Assembly: GCF_002305875.1 (NCBI RefSeq)
Contig: NZ_CP022098.1
Coordinates: 10,850,001-10,914,000 of the forward strand
Length of the DNA: 64,000 bases
Origin: Cystobacter fuscus
GTDB lineage: Bacteria; Myxococcota; Myxococcia; Myxococcales; Myxococcaceae
Direction of reading: 5' to 3'
Of the stretch, positions 47,970 through 56,535 are shown piece after piece. Below the pieces are notes generated by a model. It ran no database searches. It worked only from the letters and a program-made list of their open reading frames with translations, and was not told where the DNA came from. Numbering within the stretch: position 1 is the stretch's first letter; every line of letters begins with the position of its first letter. Both the position numbers and the translations under genes were made by a program.

Positions 47970-49610
47970 CTAGGGCAGCCGTGAAGCCGCTTCATTCGAG
48001 TAGGCCCGGGCCAGGGCGAACGCGCCCCGGTCACGGCTGATGTCGCTCAAATGTTGGAGGAACCGCGTCTCCAACTCCATGTTGTTCGTGGCGCGTGCGC
48101 GCTGCCTACCGTGGAGCGCGTGCTCGCGCGCTTCCACCAACCGATGCTGCACCGTGTAGAGGTGCGTGAGGAACGACTCGAGCTCCCCGCATCGCGCATC
48201 CAGCCCCTGCCGCTCGCACTCGGGCAGGGCCGTGAGCACCGTGGCCTCGGCCTCACCCAGACGGGTCTGCGCGAATTGGGCCTCGGCACGTCGCAGCTCC
48301 ACGTCCATCAGGAACCACGGATCTCCCAACTCGCGCGCCGCCCGCGTGTACTCGTCCAACCGGGCCGGGAGCAGTCCGAGCAGGGGCAGTGCCCCCAACA
48401 ACAGATCCGTCTCGCCCGCCGCCTGGATGTTCCGAATGAAGGTCTCCGCCGCGCCGGGGGCGCTCCGTCCCGCCAGCACCTCGGAGAAGGTGGCCGCCAG
48501 CGGTCCTCGCTGGCGGAAGTCACGCCGGGCCATGCGCTCGACGTAGGGCTCCAGGACCCGGGCGCCGTAATGGGCGTCCAGTTCCCGGGCCAGGGGCAGC
48601 AGCTCGCGGAGGCGCCGCGCGCTCGGGGCCGACCAGACCGACAGGTACAGGGACTCGCGCGCGAGCAACGGCGCATCACGCAGCGTCCCCTCGGGCAGGG
48701 GCGTGCCCTTCTCGAGCAGCGCCTTGTTCGCGTCCAAGGCCATCACCCACCGGCGGGAGCGCGCCTCGGTCCGTGCCTTCAACGACGCGGCCCTCTCGCG
48801 CGCCTCGGTGCTCCAGCCCGGCTCGTTGCGCTCCGCCACGCGCGTGAAGGCCTGGGCCGCCAGGAGGTTCAGCTCCAGCTCGCGCAACACCAGCCCGCGG
48901 TTCCACAGCGCGGCGGAATGGTTCGGGTCCCGCTCGAGCACGTCCTCGAGCAGGATGAGCGCCGCCTCCAGCTCGCCCTTGGACAGCAAGGCCAGGGCCC
49001 GGTCACTGTCCGCGTCCGGTGTGGAGGGCGCCCGCTCGAGGGCCTCGGCGGCCTGCTCCCGCTCGCCTCGCAGCAGGTGCGCCGCCGCGACACCCTGGAA
49101 GTCCCCCTCCTCTTCCAGCCGCGCCAGCACCTTGAGCGGCACCGGCTCCGTCGGGCGCTCGTTGCCCGAGCGGTTCACCGCATAGGGCCGGTACGTGCTC
49201 GTCCCCCGCCAGCTCAGCCGTCCCTCGAGGGAGCGGGTCGGCCCCAGCGCCAGCGCCTCGGGCCCCCACTCCTCCGAGCCCGACAGCCGTGGAAGGACGA
49301 AGAGCAGGGCCGCGGCGAGCGACACGCCCACCGCAGAAGCCAGCCAGGTGCGGTGGACCCAGACGGGACGGAAGGCTCGCCCCCTCGAGGCCTTCTCCGG
49401 GCGGGGGGTCGTCCGGAGCGGAGGGGATGCCTGTTGCCGCGCCAGCTGCTCACCGAGGGACTGGAGCTGGAGCACGTCTTCCATTTCCTCCTGGCAGCGC
49501 GTGCACTCCCCGAGGTGGTCGCGAAAGGCCTCCGCCTCGGCGGGCTCCAGCTCGCCATCCACGAAGGCATGCAGCCGATCATGAATCTCTTCATCGATGG
49601 GCGTGCTCAT
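47970..49610 (-). CDS. Anti-sigma factor with zinc finger, membrane segment and TPR domain
   Basis: Membrane regulator of 546 residues. The N-terminal ZAS zinc site is His32-x3-Cys36-x2-Cys39 (DHLGECTRCQ), which holds the sigma factor inactive. One membrane helix lies near residues 86-107 (TWLASAVGVSLAAALLFVL). The remaining 440 residues, outside the membrane, are TPR-like helices. The stretch ALWNRGLVLRELELNLLAAQ and EPGWSTEARERA is nearly repeated in the divergent CHAT protein (ALWNRGLVLRELGLGLMAAD, EPGWSTEAKQRA), so the two are paralogous outside the membrane. Its start overlaps the sigma stop (49607-49610). Normal anti-sigma factors of this kind are about 200-250 residues, so the TPR domain is a major addition that could serve as a sensor or a protease docking site. 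Confidence 0.87.
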   Translation of the reverse strand: MSTPIDEEIHDRLHAFVDGELEPAEAEAFRDHLGECTRCQEEMEDVLQLQSLGEQLARQQASPPLRTTPRPEKASRGRAFRPVWVHRTWLASAVGVSLAAALLFVLPRLSGSEEWGPEALALGPTRSLEGRLSWRGTSTYRPYAVNRSGNERPTEPVPLKVLARLEEEGDFQGVAAAHLLRGEREQAAEALERAPSTPDADSDRALALLSKGELEAALILLEDVLERDPNHSAALWNRGLVLRELELNLLAAQAFTRVAERNEPGWSTEARERAASLKARTEARSRRWVMALDANKALLEKGTPLPEGTLRDAPLLARESLYLSVWSAPSARRLRELLPLARELDAHYGARVLEPYVERMARRDFRQRGPLAATFSEVLAGRSAPGAAETFIRNIQAAGETDLLLGALPLLGLLPARLDEYTRAARELGDPWFLMDVELRRAEAQFAQTRLGEAEATVLTALPECERQGLDARCGELESFLTHLYTVQHRLVEAREHALHGRQRARATNNMELETRFLQHLSDISRDRGAFALARAYSNEAASRLP

Positions 49611-50263
49611 CGGGAGGTGTCCTGTCCGCTGGTGGGGGGGATCAGCAGCTCCTTCAACCGGCGGCGCGCGCGAATGAGGCGCGTGCCCACCGTGGCCTTG
49701 GGAATGCCCAGGCTCTGGGCGATCTCCTGGTAGGAGCGGCCCTCCAGGGCGTGGAGCCGGTACACGGTGCGAAACTCCTCGGGAAGCCGCTCCAGCGCCG
49801 CGTGCAGGGCGTCCGGCCCCAGCGTGGCCCACGCCGGAGCGTCCTCGCGCTCGGGTTGCGCCACGTGCTCCTCGAGGCTCTCCGGGGACACGTCCGCACG
49901 GGGTTCGCGCTTGCGCGAGCGGCACCGGTCAATGAAGAGGCGGTTGAGAATGGTGAGCAGCCAGGCCCGTCCGTTCGTCCCAGGCTGGAAGCGCGCGAGG
50001 TTGCGCAGGCCCTTCTCGAGGGTGTCCTGCACCAGATCCCGCGCGTCCGTGGAATTGCCGCACAGCCGGAGCGCGGTGGCATGAAGCGCCGCCTCATGCT
50101 CCCTCACGAAGGCAGTGAACCAGGGACCGTCCAAGGCGACGGCGGTAGGAGGAGCCGATTCCAAGAGGTCAGCACAGTGGACCGTGCCCGCCAGGCCGGT
50201 CAAGCTCCGTGAAATCCAGGAATCCCGTACCGAAGGCCGCGCTGAGAGAGAGAAGGCATTCAT
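49607..50263 (-). CDS. ECF RNA polymerase sigma factor
   Basis: Sigma factor of 218 residues, normal for the ECF group. Region 2 is REHEAALHATALRLCGNSTD and ARDLVQDTLEKGLRNL followed by GRAWLLTILNRLFIDRCRSR; region 4 is ALERLPEEFRTVYRLHALEG and SYQEIAQSLGIPKATVGTRL. It directs RNA polymerase to a small set of promoters. GAGAAGGCGGACC lies directly before the ATG at 50263. A promoter of the same pattern as three downstream genes sits only 13 bases before that ATG (50277-50301), so the gene is probably autoregulated with a very short leader. It overlaps the anti-sigma start and is divergent from the CHAT gene. Confidence 0.95.
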   Translation of the reverse strand: MNAFSLSARPSVRDSWISRSLTGLAGTVHCADLLESAPPTAVALDGPWFTAFVREHEAALHATALRLCGNSTDARDLVQDTLEKGLRNLARFQPGTNGRAWLLTILNRLFIDRCRSRKREPRADVSPESLEEHVAQPEREDAPAWATLGPDALHAALERLPEEFRTVYRLHALEGRSYQEIAQSLGIPKATVGTRLIRARRRLKELLIPPTSGQDTSR

Positions 50264-50276
50264 GGTCCGCCTTCTC

Positions 50277-50301
50277 AACGCCACGGCCCCAGGATTTTCC
50301 C
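50277..50301 (-). promoter_or_regulatory. Predicted ECF promoter of the sigma operon
   Basis: On the minus strand GGGAAAAT (50301-50294), then 13 bases, then CGTT (50280-50277), preceded by C. It shares CGGGAARAT-N13-CGTT with three sites before genes on the other side (53207, 53972, 56536). The -10-like CGTT ends 13 bases before the ATG. Confidence 0.75.
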
Positions 50302-50325
50302 GGGCCGATTTTCCGCTGATTTTCC
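50293..50325. repeat. Three GATTTTCC repeats in the divergent control region
   Basis: GATTTTCC at 50293-50300, 50307-50314 and 50318-50325. The first overlaps the -35 part of the predicted sigma promoter. They may be activator or duplicated -35 sites. Confidence 0.55.
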
Positions 50326-50449
50326 GGACCCTCGGGGCCCACGGCCCCATCTTCATCGGGGTCCACGCGAGCACCGCCGCCTGTCTGCTCGCTACACTGC
50401 CCCCCCTTGGGACCTGACTCCGTCCCACCATGAAAGGCGAATCGAACCC

Positions 50450-53182
50450 GTGAAACTCCCCGTGAGGCTCCATGGAAGCGGGTGGGGCGTGGGGCTGGTG
50501 CTCGCCGCGGTCGCGGCTGGAGCGCTCTTCTTCTTCGCGCGGCCGCGAAAGCCCTCGGGGGATGTGTGGCTCGCCCGGACGCAGACGCGCGCTCGCGAGG
50601 CCCGCCTCGGCTACCCGGCCGCCGATGTCTACCGCCCCCACTCCCCCGTGCGCGCGGGAGCCTCCACCCTGCTCCCTCCACCGCTCCTCCAGGAGCTCGC
50701 CGCGCTCGAGGAGGCCCAGGACTTCCACGGCCTCGCCGCCGCGTATCTGCTGCGCGGCAACGCCACCCAGGCCGCGGTGTACCTGGACAAGGCCGGGCAC
50801 TCCCCGGACGTGGACTGCGACCGCGCCCTCCTCGCCCTGGACAGGGGAGACCTCCCCGAGGCGCTGGTGCTGCTCGACGGCGTGCTGACCGCCTCCCCCC
50901 GGCACCCGCGGGCGCTGTGGAATCGCGGACTGGTGCTGCGTGAGCTCGGCCTGGGCCTGATGGCCGCCGACGCCTTCGAGCGTGTCGCCTCCGTGGGCGA
51001 GCCCGGCTGGAGCACCGAGGCGAAGCAGCGCGCGGAGGAACTGCGCCGACAGGTGGAGGCGCACCAGTCCGCCTACGCCAGGGCCCTCGAGGTCGGCAAC
51101 GCGATGCGCGCCGGAGGCCCCGTCCCGCTGGAGCAGGCCCGCGCCTTCCCGGGACTCTTCCGCCTCTTCTTCTACGATGCGCTGCGCGCCGCCCCCACGC
51201 GGGAGCGGACGCTGGAGCTGCTCCCACTGGCCCAGGCGCTGGACACGCACGAGGGCCAGGACACCCTGGTGGCGCTGGTGTACCACGTGGCCGGGCGGGA
51301 CTTCTCCCGCCGGGGGCCGCTGGCGCGCGAGCATGATCGGCTCCGCCGCGAGCACGGCCCTCCCGCCGGGTGGCGGGCCCTCATCGAGCAGTCCCGCCGG
51401 GCGGGTGAGACGGACGTGCTCATGGGCGCGCTCTTCCACAGCCAGTCCATCCCCGCCCACCTGGAGGACTACGAGGCGCTCGCCGCCAGCACCAATGACA
51501 CCTGGTTCACCCTGCTCGCCGCGCACTGGCGCGCCGAGGCCGTGCAGAAGCTCGGAGACCGTGTCCACGCCGAGCAGCTTCTCCAGGCCGCGCTGCGCAC
51601 CTGCTCCACGAGCAGGCTGGACTACCGCTGCGCCGAGCTCGAGAACGATCTCGCCTTCGTCTATTCCGTGCTCCACCGCCCCGCCGACGCACGCCACCAC
51701 GCGCTCGCCGGGCTCCAGCGCGCCCGGCGAGACCACGACTGGGTGATGGAAATACGCCTGCTCCTCGCACTGGGGCAGATCGCGTACGTCGCGCTCAGCC
51801 CTCCGCTGGCGGAGGCCTGGTTCGGTGAGGCGCTCGCACGGGCGCCCCGGGACTGCCGCATGGTGCAGGGCATCCAGCAGAACCTCGCGGTGATGTACCA
51901 GCTGGCCCTGCGTCCCGCCGAGGCCCGCGCGCGCCTCGAGTTGGCGAGGGCGTGCGGCCCGCTCAACCAGCTCTCCGGCGTGGCCGTGCTCGCCGAGCTG
52001 GCCCGCTCCAGCACCCAGCTCGACGAGGACGCGAAGCACTTCGGGGCCGCGCTGGCGTCCCTCCGGGCCAGCGGGACGCTCAACCCCGGCGAGCAGCTCC
52101 TGCTGGCCCACTACGAGGCCCGCTTCGAGCTGGAGCGTGACCCGGCCCGGGGCCGCGAGCTGCTGCGAGGCAATCTGGAGGACGCGGCGAAGCTCGCGCG
52201 CGAGGACGTGAACGCCCGCAAGGCCCGCACGGCCAGCTACTCCTCGTTGATGTTCGACGCGGGCGGGGCCGGGGACTTCGAGGCCGCGCTGGCGCTCTTC
52301 GCCGAGGAGCAAGGCATGCCGGTACCGGAGCGCTGCTCGTTGGCGGTGGCCGTGGACGACGAGCGCACCCTGCTGGTGGCTCGCGGCCCCGAGGGAGGTG
52401 TGCGGGGCCAGCAGGACGCGAGCCGCACCACCCCCTTCCGCGAGGCCGAGGGGCTCGTGCCCGCCCCCCTTTTGGAGGTGCTCCGTCCGTGTGAGCGCAT
52501 CCAGGTGCTCGCGCGTCCCCCCGTGCAGGGGCACGCGGGTCTGCTGCCCCCCGAGCTGCCCTGGAGCTACCACGTGGGCCGCGCCGCTCCCCTCCACCCG
52601 GCTCCCGTCGCGGCCCGTCACCTGGTCGTCTCCGACGTGGAGCCCCCGGCGGCGCTCGGCCTGCCTCGGCTCAAGGCCTGGGCTCCGGGCGAGCCGGACG
52701 TGCGGCGCGGCGTGCTCTCCGGGGCCTCGGCCACTCCCGGACGGGTGCTCGCGGAGATGGTGGACGCCACCGAGCTCGAGATCCACGCCCACGGCCTGTT
52801 GAATCCCGAGGTCTCGGACGCCTCGCTGGTGGTGCTGTCCCCGGAGCCGGACGGGCGTTACGCCCTGACGGCCCGCGAGGTCCGCGCACAGACCCTGCGG
52901 GGCTCGCCGGTGGTCATCCTGGCGGCCTGCCGCGCGGCGTACACCGCCCCCTTCCTGCACGAGTCCTTCAGCCTGCCGGTGGCCTTCGTGGAGGCCGGAG
53001 CCCGTGCCGTCTTCGCCGCCACCGTGGACCTTCCGGACGCCGAGGCCGGTCCCTTCTTCGAGTCCGTGCGTGGGCGCATCCGGGCCGGGGCCACGCCCTC
53101 GGTGGCGCTCCGGGACGAGCGTCAGCTCTGGCTTCAGCGCTCCCACGCGCCCTGGGTCCGCGACGTGCTGCTCTTCGAGTGA
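50450..53182 (+). CDS. Membrane-anchored TPR-CHAT (caspase-like) protease
   Basis: Protein of 910 residues. A signal anchor lies near residues 10-28 (GWGVGLVLAAVAAGALFFF), so the bulk is outside the cytoplasm. Residues 70-640 are TPR-like helices, paralogous to those of the divergent anti-sigma factor. The C-terminal CHAT domain (about 690-905) has the catalytic His781 in EIHAHGLLN and Cys827 in VILAACRAAY, with the VSDASLVVLSPEPDGRYALT and AFVEAGARAVFAATVDLPDA strands between and after. CHAT peptidases are relatives of separase and caspases and cut specific protein partners. Placed back to back with an ECF sigma/anti-sigma pair, it may cut the anti-sigma TPR domain or a co-regulated protein. 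The ATG codon at 50450 is a GTG in the local sequence context (ACCCGTG); no strong ribosome site is seen. No promoter of the shared pattern precedes it. Confidence 0.85.
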   Translation: MKLPVRLHGSGWGVGLVLAAVAAGALFFFARPRKPSGDVWLARTQTRAREARLGYPAADVYRPHSPVRAGASTLLPPPLLQELAALEEAQDFHGLAAAYLLRGNATQAAVYLDKAGHSPDVDCDRALLALDRGDLPEALVLLDGVLTASPRHPRALWNRGLVLRELGLGLMAADAFERVASVGEPGWSTEAKQRAEELRRQVEAHQSAYARALEVGNAMRAGGPVPLEQARAFPGLFRLFFYDALRAAPTRERTLELLPLAQALDTHEGQDTLVALVYHVAGRDFSRRGPLAREHDRLRREHGPPAGWRALIEQSRRAGETDVLMGALFHSQSIPAHLEDYEALAASTNDTWFTLLAAHWRAEAVQKLGDRVHAEQLLQAALRTCSTSRLDYRCAELENDLAFVYSVLHRPADARHHALAGLQRARRDHDWVMEIRLLLALGQIAYVALSPPLAEAWFGEALARAPRDCRMVQGIQQNLAVMYQLALRPAEARARLELARACGPLNQLSGVAVLAELARSSTQLDEDAKHFGAALASLRASGTLNPGEQLLLAHYEARFELERDPARGRELLRGNLEDAAKLAREDVNARKARTASYSSLMFDAGGAGDFEAALALFAEEQGMPVPERCSLAVAVDDERTLLVARGPEGGVRGQQDASRTTPFREAEGLVPAPLLEVLRPCERIQVLARPPVQGHAGLLPPELPWSYHVGRAAPLHPAPVAARHLVVSDVEPPAALGLPRLKAWAPGEPDVRRGVLSGASATPGRVLAEMVDATELEIHAHGLLNPEVSDASLVVLSPEPDGRYALTAREVRAQTLRGSPVVILAACRAAYTAPFLHESFSLPVAFVEAGARAVFAATVDLPDAEAGPFFESVRGRIRAGATPSVALRDERQLWLQRSHAPWVRDVLLFE

Positions 53183-53206
53183 GCAAATCCCTGGGAAATT
53201 TCCCCC

Positions 53207-53231
53207 GGGAAGATTCCAGGGAGGCATCGTT
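53207..53231 (+). promoter_or_regulatory. Predicted ECF promoter before the unknown gene
   Basis: GGGAAGAT, 13 bases, CGTT, preceded by C. CGTT is followed by CTCC as in the 53972 site. It lies 53 bases before the ATG at 53284. A GGGAAATTTCCC palindrome (53193-53204) sits just upstream and may bind a regulator. Confidence 0.75.
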
Positions 53232-53283
53232 CTCCTCGCGGCACGTGAGAGTTCCAGGAGCCATGTCGCGAGGGAGAATGACG

Positions 53284-53916
53284 ATGAAGGACGTGAAGCC
53301 GTTGATGGGGGCGCAGGGGTCTGGGTTGTCCGTCGCGGGCGGCATCAAGCCGACGGAGCCCCTTCAGGAGGAGAGCGGAGCGAGCGACGCGAGCGGGATC
53401 CCGGTGCGCCCGGGGGTTCCCCCCCCCGTCATCACCCTGTCGAGCACGGTGAACCTGAACCAGCTCTGGCGGACGACGAGGACCGCGCGCAAGTTCGTCC
53501 AGGTGGTGGCGTACACGCTCCCGCCCAATGCCGCGGGCCAGGTTCCTCCGCCGCGCTTCCGCGCCTTTGGCCTGGACATGTCCACCGGCGCCTACGTCTT
53601 CGTGATCGATGGGCAGCTCCAGACGGAGCTGGGCCCCTTCACCGAGAACATGCTCAGCCAAAAGGCCATCCTCATCACCACGCCTCCCGGGGTCAGCTAC
53701 CACCGCTCGTCCCCGAGCCAGGCCACGGACGCGGCGGCCGGTGATGCGGGCCCCCCCATCTCGTGGGGCACCCAGCCCATCACCCCGCCCCCCCCGCCCC
53801 AGGGCAGGGACGGTTACGTTTACGGCTGGGAGCTCAATTGGAATCGCTTGCCGGAGATGGCCCGCGCGGTGAACTCCGTCCTCCCCGACAGCTTCCTGCC
53901 GGCCGAGATCATCTGA
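53284..53916 (+). CDS. Unknown protein of the ECF/CHAT locus
   Basis: Protein of 210 residues without signal or membrane segment. The first 55 residues are disordered and Pro/Gly rich (KPTEPLQEESGASDASG). The middle (about 60-145) looks folded (VNLNQLWRTTRTARKFVQVV, RAFGLDMSTGAYVFVIDGQL). A Pro-rich stretch (ITPPPPPQGRDG) precedes a conserved-looking end (YVYGWELNWNRLPEMARAVN). I do not recognise it. The ATG at 53284 has AGGGAGA 6 bases upstream and is preferred over ATGs at 53263 and 53278. It follows the CHAT gene by 101 bases with its own ECF-type promoter, so it is a likely target of the sigma factor and a candidate partner or substrate of the CHAT protease. The last two points are inference. 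Confidence 0.75.
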   Translation: MKDVKPLMGAQGSGLSVAGGIKPTEPLQEESGASDASGIPVRPGVPPPVITLSSTVNLNQLWRTTRTARKFVQVVAYTLPPNAAGQVPPPRFRAFGLDMSTGAYVFVIDGQLQTELGPFTENMLSQKAILITTPPGVSYHRSSPSQATDAAAGDAGPPISWGTQPITPPPPPQGRDGYVYGWELNWNRLPEMARAVNSVLPDSFLPAEII

Positions 53917-53971
53917 CCCGGGCCCCGGCCCTGTGTCACGTGGCCCTCGCGAGTCTTCGCGCTGAACTCGC

Positions 53972-53996
53972 GGGAAGATACGGGGCCGCCTCCGTT
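53972..53996 (+). promoter_or_regulatory. Predicted ECF promoter before the phospholipase-like gene
   Basis: GGGAAGAT, 13 bases, CGTT, preceded by C, followed by CTCC. CGTT ends 29 bases before the ATG at 54026. Confidence 0.75.
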
Positions 53997-54025
53997 CTCC
54001 AAGGCACAACGCTTCTGGAGGACGC

Positions 54026-56455
54026 ATGCCGCCCGATTTCCACCCTCGCTTCGCCCGCTCGAATCGCACGCTCGCGGGTGCCCTGCTGCTGGGGCTGCTC
54101 TCGCCCCCGAGCGCTTCCGCCTACAACGCCTCGCTCAAGGCCCAGGCCCATCAGTATTTCGCCGGTGAGGCCTACCAGTGCCTCCCGTCCTCCACGCCGG
54201 ACCAGCAGGCCGTGCGCACCGAGTTCGCCCCGTACATCGGCCAGCGCATCCTCTGGAACGCGGCTGGAAAGAACAACCAGACGGTGGACGGCCAGGAGGC
54301 GTGGACGGGCCAGTTCTGGACGTACACGGGGGATGGCGAGGCCAACCCCGCCACGGGGCTGCCGTACACGTCCGGCTACCCGCTCCAGTCCATCGACATG
54401 ACGGACGACTCCTCCATGTCGAACCTCACGTTGCATCCCGCCAATGACGTCATCGAGGGTTCCTTCGCCGAGGACTACCGCGATGGACTCACCGGTCACG
54501 CCGTGCCCACTGGCGGTGTGGAGCAGTGGGAATTCTGGGACCACCACTTCTGGAACCCCGAGAGCGACGACGACGGCGAGTTCTCCGACGACTTCGGGGG
54601 CGGCAACGGCTCGGCCGTCAACCGCGCGGAGACGTACTGGCGCGGGACGATCGTTCCCCACTACGACGAGTGGGTCCTCACCGGTGATCCCGCCGCGAAG
54701 GGCCTCGCCTACGGGTACCTCGGGCGCACGGTGCACCTGCTGGAGGACATCTCCGGGCCGGACCACGCGCACAACGATGGGCACATCCCCGCCGACTCGG
54801 AGGACGAGTGGGAACTGCCCGGCCTCGCCTTCGGAGGCTGCGGCTTCGAGGACTACACGAGCATCCACTACGCGGACTACCAGGGCTCGGCCGCGCTGGC
54901 TCCGGTGAGCTACCGCATCGACGATCCGGTGGATCCCTTCATGTCCAAGGCGCGCCAGGAGTGGAACGCCCACGGCTTCCCCTCCGCCTGGCGCGCCGCG
55001 AAGGCGCCGCTCTTCTGGCTCTTCTACAGCCAGGCCGAGTACGCCAACGACTACCCCTCCAACGACGAGGACGGCGAGAACCCCGGGTACAACTCGTCCG
55101 CGTACCTCACCTTCGCGGATGACTGGACCTGGACGAACTCGTGGGTGGGCAAGGCGTTCGCGGATGACCTGGTGCCCACGGCGCTGCGGCACGTGGCGGG
55201 CCTCTACCGGCTCTTCTACGACACCACGCACCCGATCCAGGGCCTCGTCGTCAACAACGGGGTGGTGGGCCGGACCCCCATGTCCTGGTTCTCCGGGGGG
55301 CTCGCCACGGATGCCGCCTTCTATCTCAACCACGCCAACGCCGCGGGCGGGATGCCCTTCCAGCTCTCCCTGCGTCCGGGGCTGCCCTATGCCTCCATTG
55401 CGCTGGTGGCGCGCTCCTCGCTCTACCGCGATCCCTCGCAGGCCCTGCTCATGTACAACATCGAGAAGGCGATGAAGCTGGTGAACCCGGCCTCCCGCCA
55501 CCCGGCCTGGAAGGTGCTCTACAGCGCCAGCACGAGCGCCACGGAGCACATCGCGTCCCTCGCCCTGCCCGAGGACGGGGACTATGACCTCTACCTGGAG
55601 GTGACGTACCGCGCGGACCCCTTCGCCCTGGTGGACGACAACGGGCACCACGGCAGCGCGTACACGGTGCACCAGCGCATCGGGAGGGTGCTGCTCGACC
55701 GCGTGGCGCCCATGGCTCCCACCACCGTCACCGGGCCCGTGCAGACGGCACAGCCCTTCGTGAGCGTCACCTGGAGCTACGGCCAGTCCCCGGCGATGGC
55801 GTCCTTCGAGGCGCTGGTGTCCCGCGACACGGGCAACCCCAACGTCATCGGCACCGAGGTGTACTCCGAGCAGACCGCGTACCAGGGCATCACCACGCCC
55901 ATGCCGCTCGAGGACGGGAAGTACGTGGTGCGGGTTCGCGCGCGGGACATCGTGGGCAACACCTCCGCGTGGACCCTGTCCAACGTCATCCATGTGGACA
56001 CCACCCACCCCAAGCTGGCCCTCACCACGCCCAGGGGCGCCTCCCCGTACTCGAAGTGGGACGCGAGCCCCCTGTTCCGCGTGGCCGGCTGGACGCATGA
56101 CTGGAGCACCGGCGTGGGGCTCCGGTCGCTTCAGGTGTGGAATGACTCCCGCTTGCGTTCGCCGGTGTACCCGGTGGATTCGAGCGTGCTGCTGCCCGGG
56201 ACGGTGCCGCCCACCACCGAGCTCTGCACGGGCCTCTGCCCCATCCCCATCGAGCTCCCGGAGCCAGTGCCCTCGTGGGAGGACACCCACCAGCAGCCCT
56301 TCGCCTATGACGTCACCGTCTACGATGGGCCCAACTCCCTCCATGTCCGCGCGGAGGATCTGCTGGGCCACGTGACCGAGCTGGTGCTGGAGGTGAACTA
56401 CTCGGCGCCCAGGACGAGCCTCCACCCAGGACTTCAGCGCACCCCGGGGCAGTGA
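54026..56455 (+). CDS. Secreted zinc phospholipase C-like protein
   Basis: Exported protein of 809 residues. A signal peptide (TLAGALLLGLLSPPSASAYN) is cut near residue 32. Residues about 45-440 resemble zinc-dependent phospholipase C/S1-P1 nuclease folds: an early Trp/His face (WNAAGKNNQ), RGTIVPHYDEWVLTGDPAA and GRTVHLLEDISGPDHAHND (about 233-252), whose His and Asp residues could bind zinc ions. The C-terminal 370 residues contain beta domains with fibronectin-like strands (FVSVTWSYGQSPAMASFEAL, YVVRVRARDIVGNTSAWTL). Such enzymes attack phospholipids of other cells, which fits a predatory lifestyle. GGAGGACGC lies before the ATG. It has its own ECF-type promoter at 53972. The enzyme activity is inferred from the motif layout. 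Confidence 0.72.
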   Translation: MPPDFHPRFARSNRTLAGALLLGLLSPPSASAYNASLKAQAHQYFAGEAYQCLPSSTPDQQAVRTEFAPYIGQRILWNAAGKNNQTVDGQEAWTGQFWTYTGDGEANPATGLPYTSGYPLQSIDMTDDSSMSNLTLHPANDVIEGSFAEDYRDGLTGHAVPTGGVEQWEFWDHHFWNPESDDDGEFSDDFGGGNGSAVNRAETYWRGTIVPHYDEWVLTGDPAAKGLAYGYLGRTVHLLEDISGPDHAHNDGHIPADSEDEWELPGLAFGGCGFEDYTSIHYADYQGSAALAPVSYRIDDPVDPFMSKARQEWNAHGFPSAWRAAKAPLFWLFYSQAEYANDYPSNDEDGENPGYNSSAYLTFADDWTWTNSWVGKAFADDLVPTALRHVAGLYRLFYDTTHPIQGLVVNNGVVGRTPMSWFSGGLATDAAFYLNHANAAGGMPFQLSLRPGLPYASIALVARSSLYRDPSQALLMYNIEKAMKLVNPASRHPAWKVLYSASTSATEHIASLALPEDGDYDLYLEVTYRADPFALVDDNGHHGSAYTVHQRIGRVLLDRVAPMAPTTVTGPVQTAQPFVSVTWSYGQSPAMASFEALVSRDTGNPNVIGTEVYSEQTAYQGITTPMPLEDGKYVVRVRARDIVGNTSAWTLSNVIHVDTTHPKLALTTPRGASPYSKWDASPLFRVAGWTHDWSTGVGLRSLQVWNDSRLRSPVYPVDSSVLLPGTVPPTTELCTGLCPIPIELPEPVPSWEDTHQQPFAYDVTVYDGPNSLHVRAEDLLGHVTELVLEVNYSAPRTSLHPGLQRTPGQ

Positions 56456-56535
56456 AGCCCTCCGATGACCTGTCCAGGCTTCATCCCCCACAAGGAGTTG
56501 CCTGGCAGGTGGCCTTCGTCGATGAAATGCCCAGC

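Noticed and set aside
50264-53227. Extension of the sigma factor frame far upstream, opposite the CHAT gene
   Set aside because: The sigma start at 50263 has a ribosome site and promoter; the extension is antisense to a clear CHAT gene and has no family sequence.
49607-53916. A type III-E CRISPR (Craspase) locus, suggested by TPR-CHAT next to a sigma factor
   Set aside because: There is no CRISPR array, no gRAMP-like gene and no Csx30/Csx31-like sequence; the CHAT protein here has a membrane anchor.
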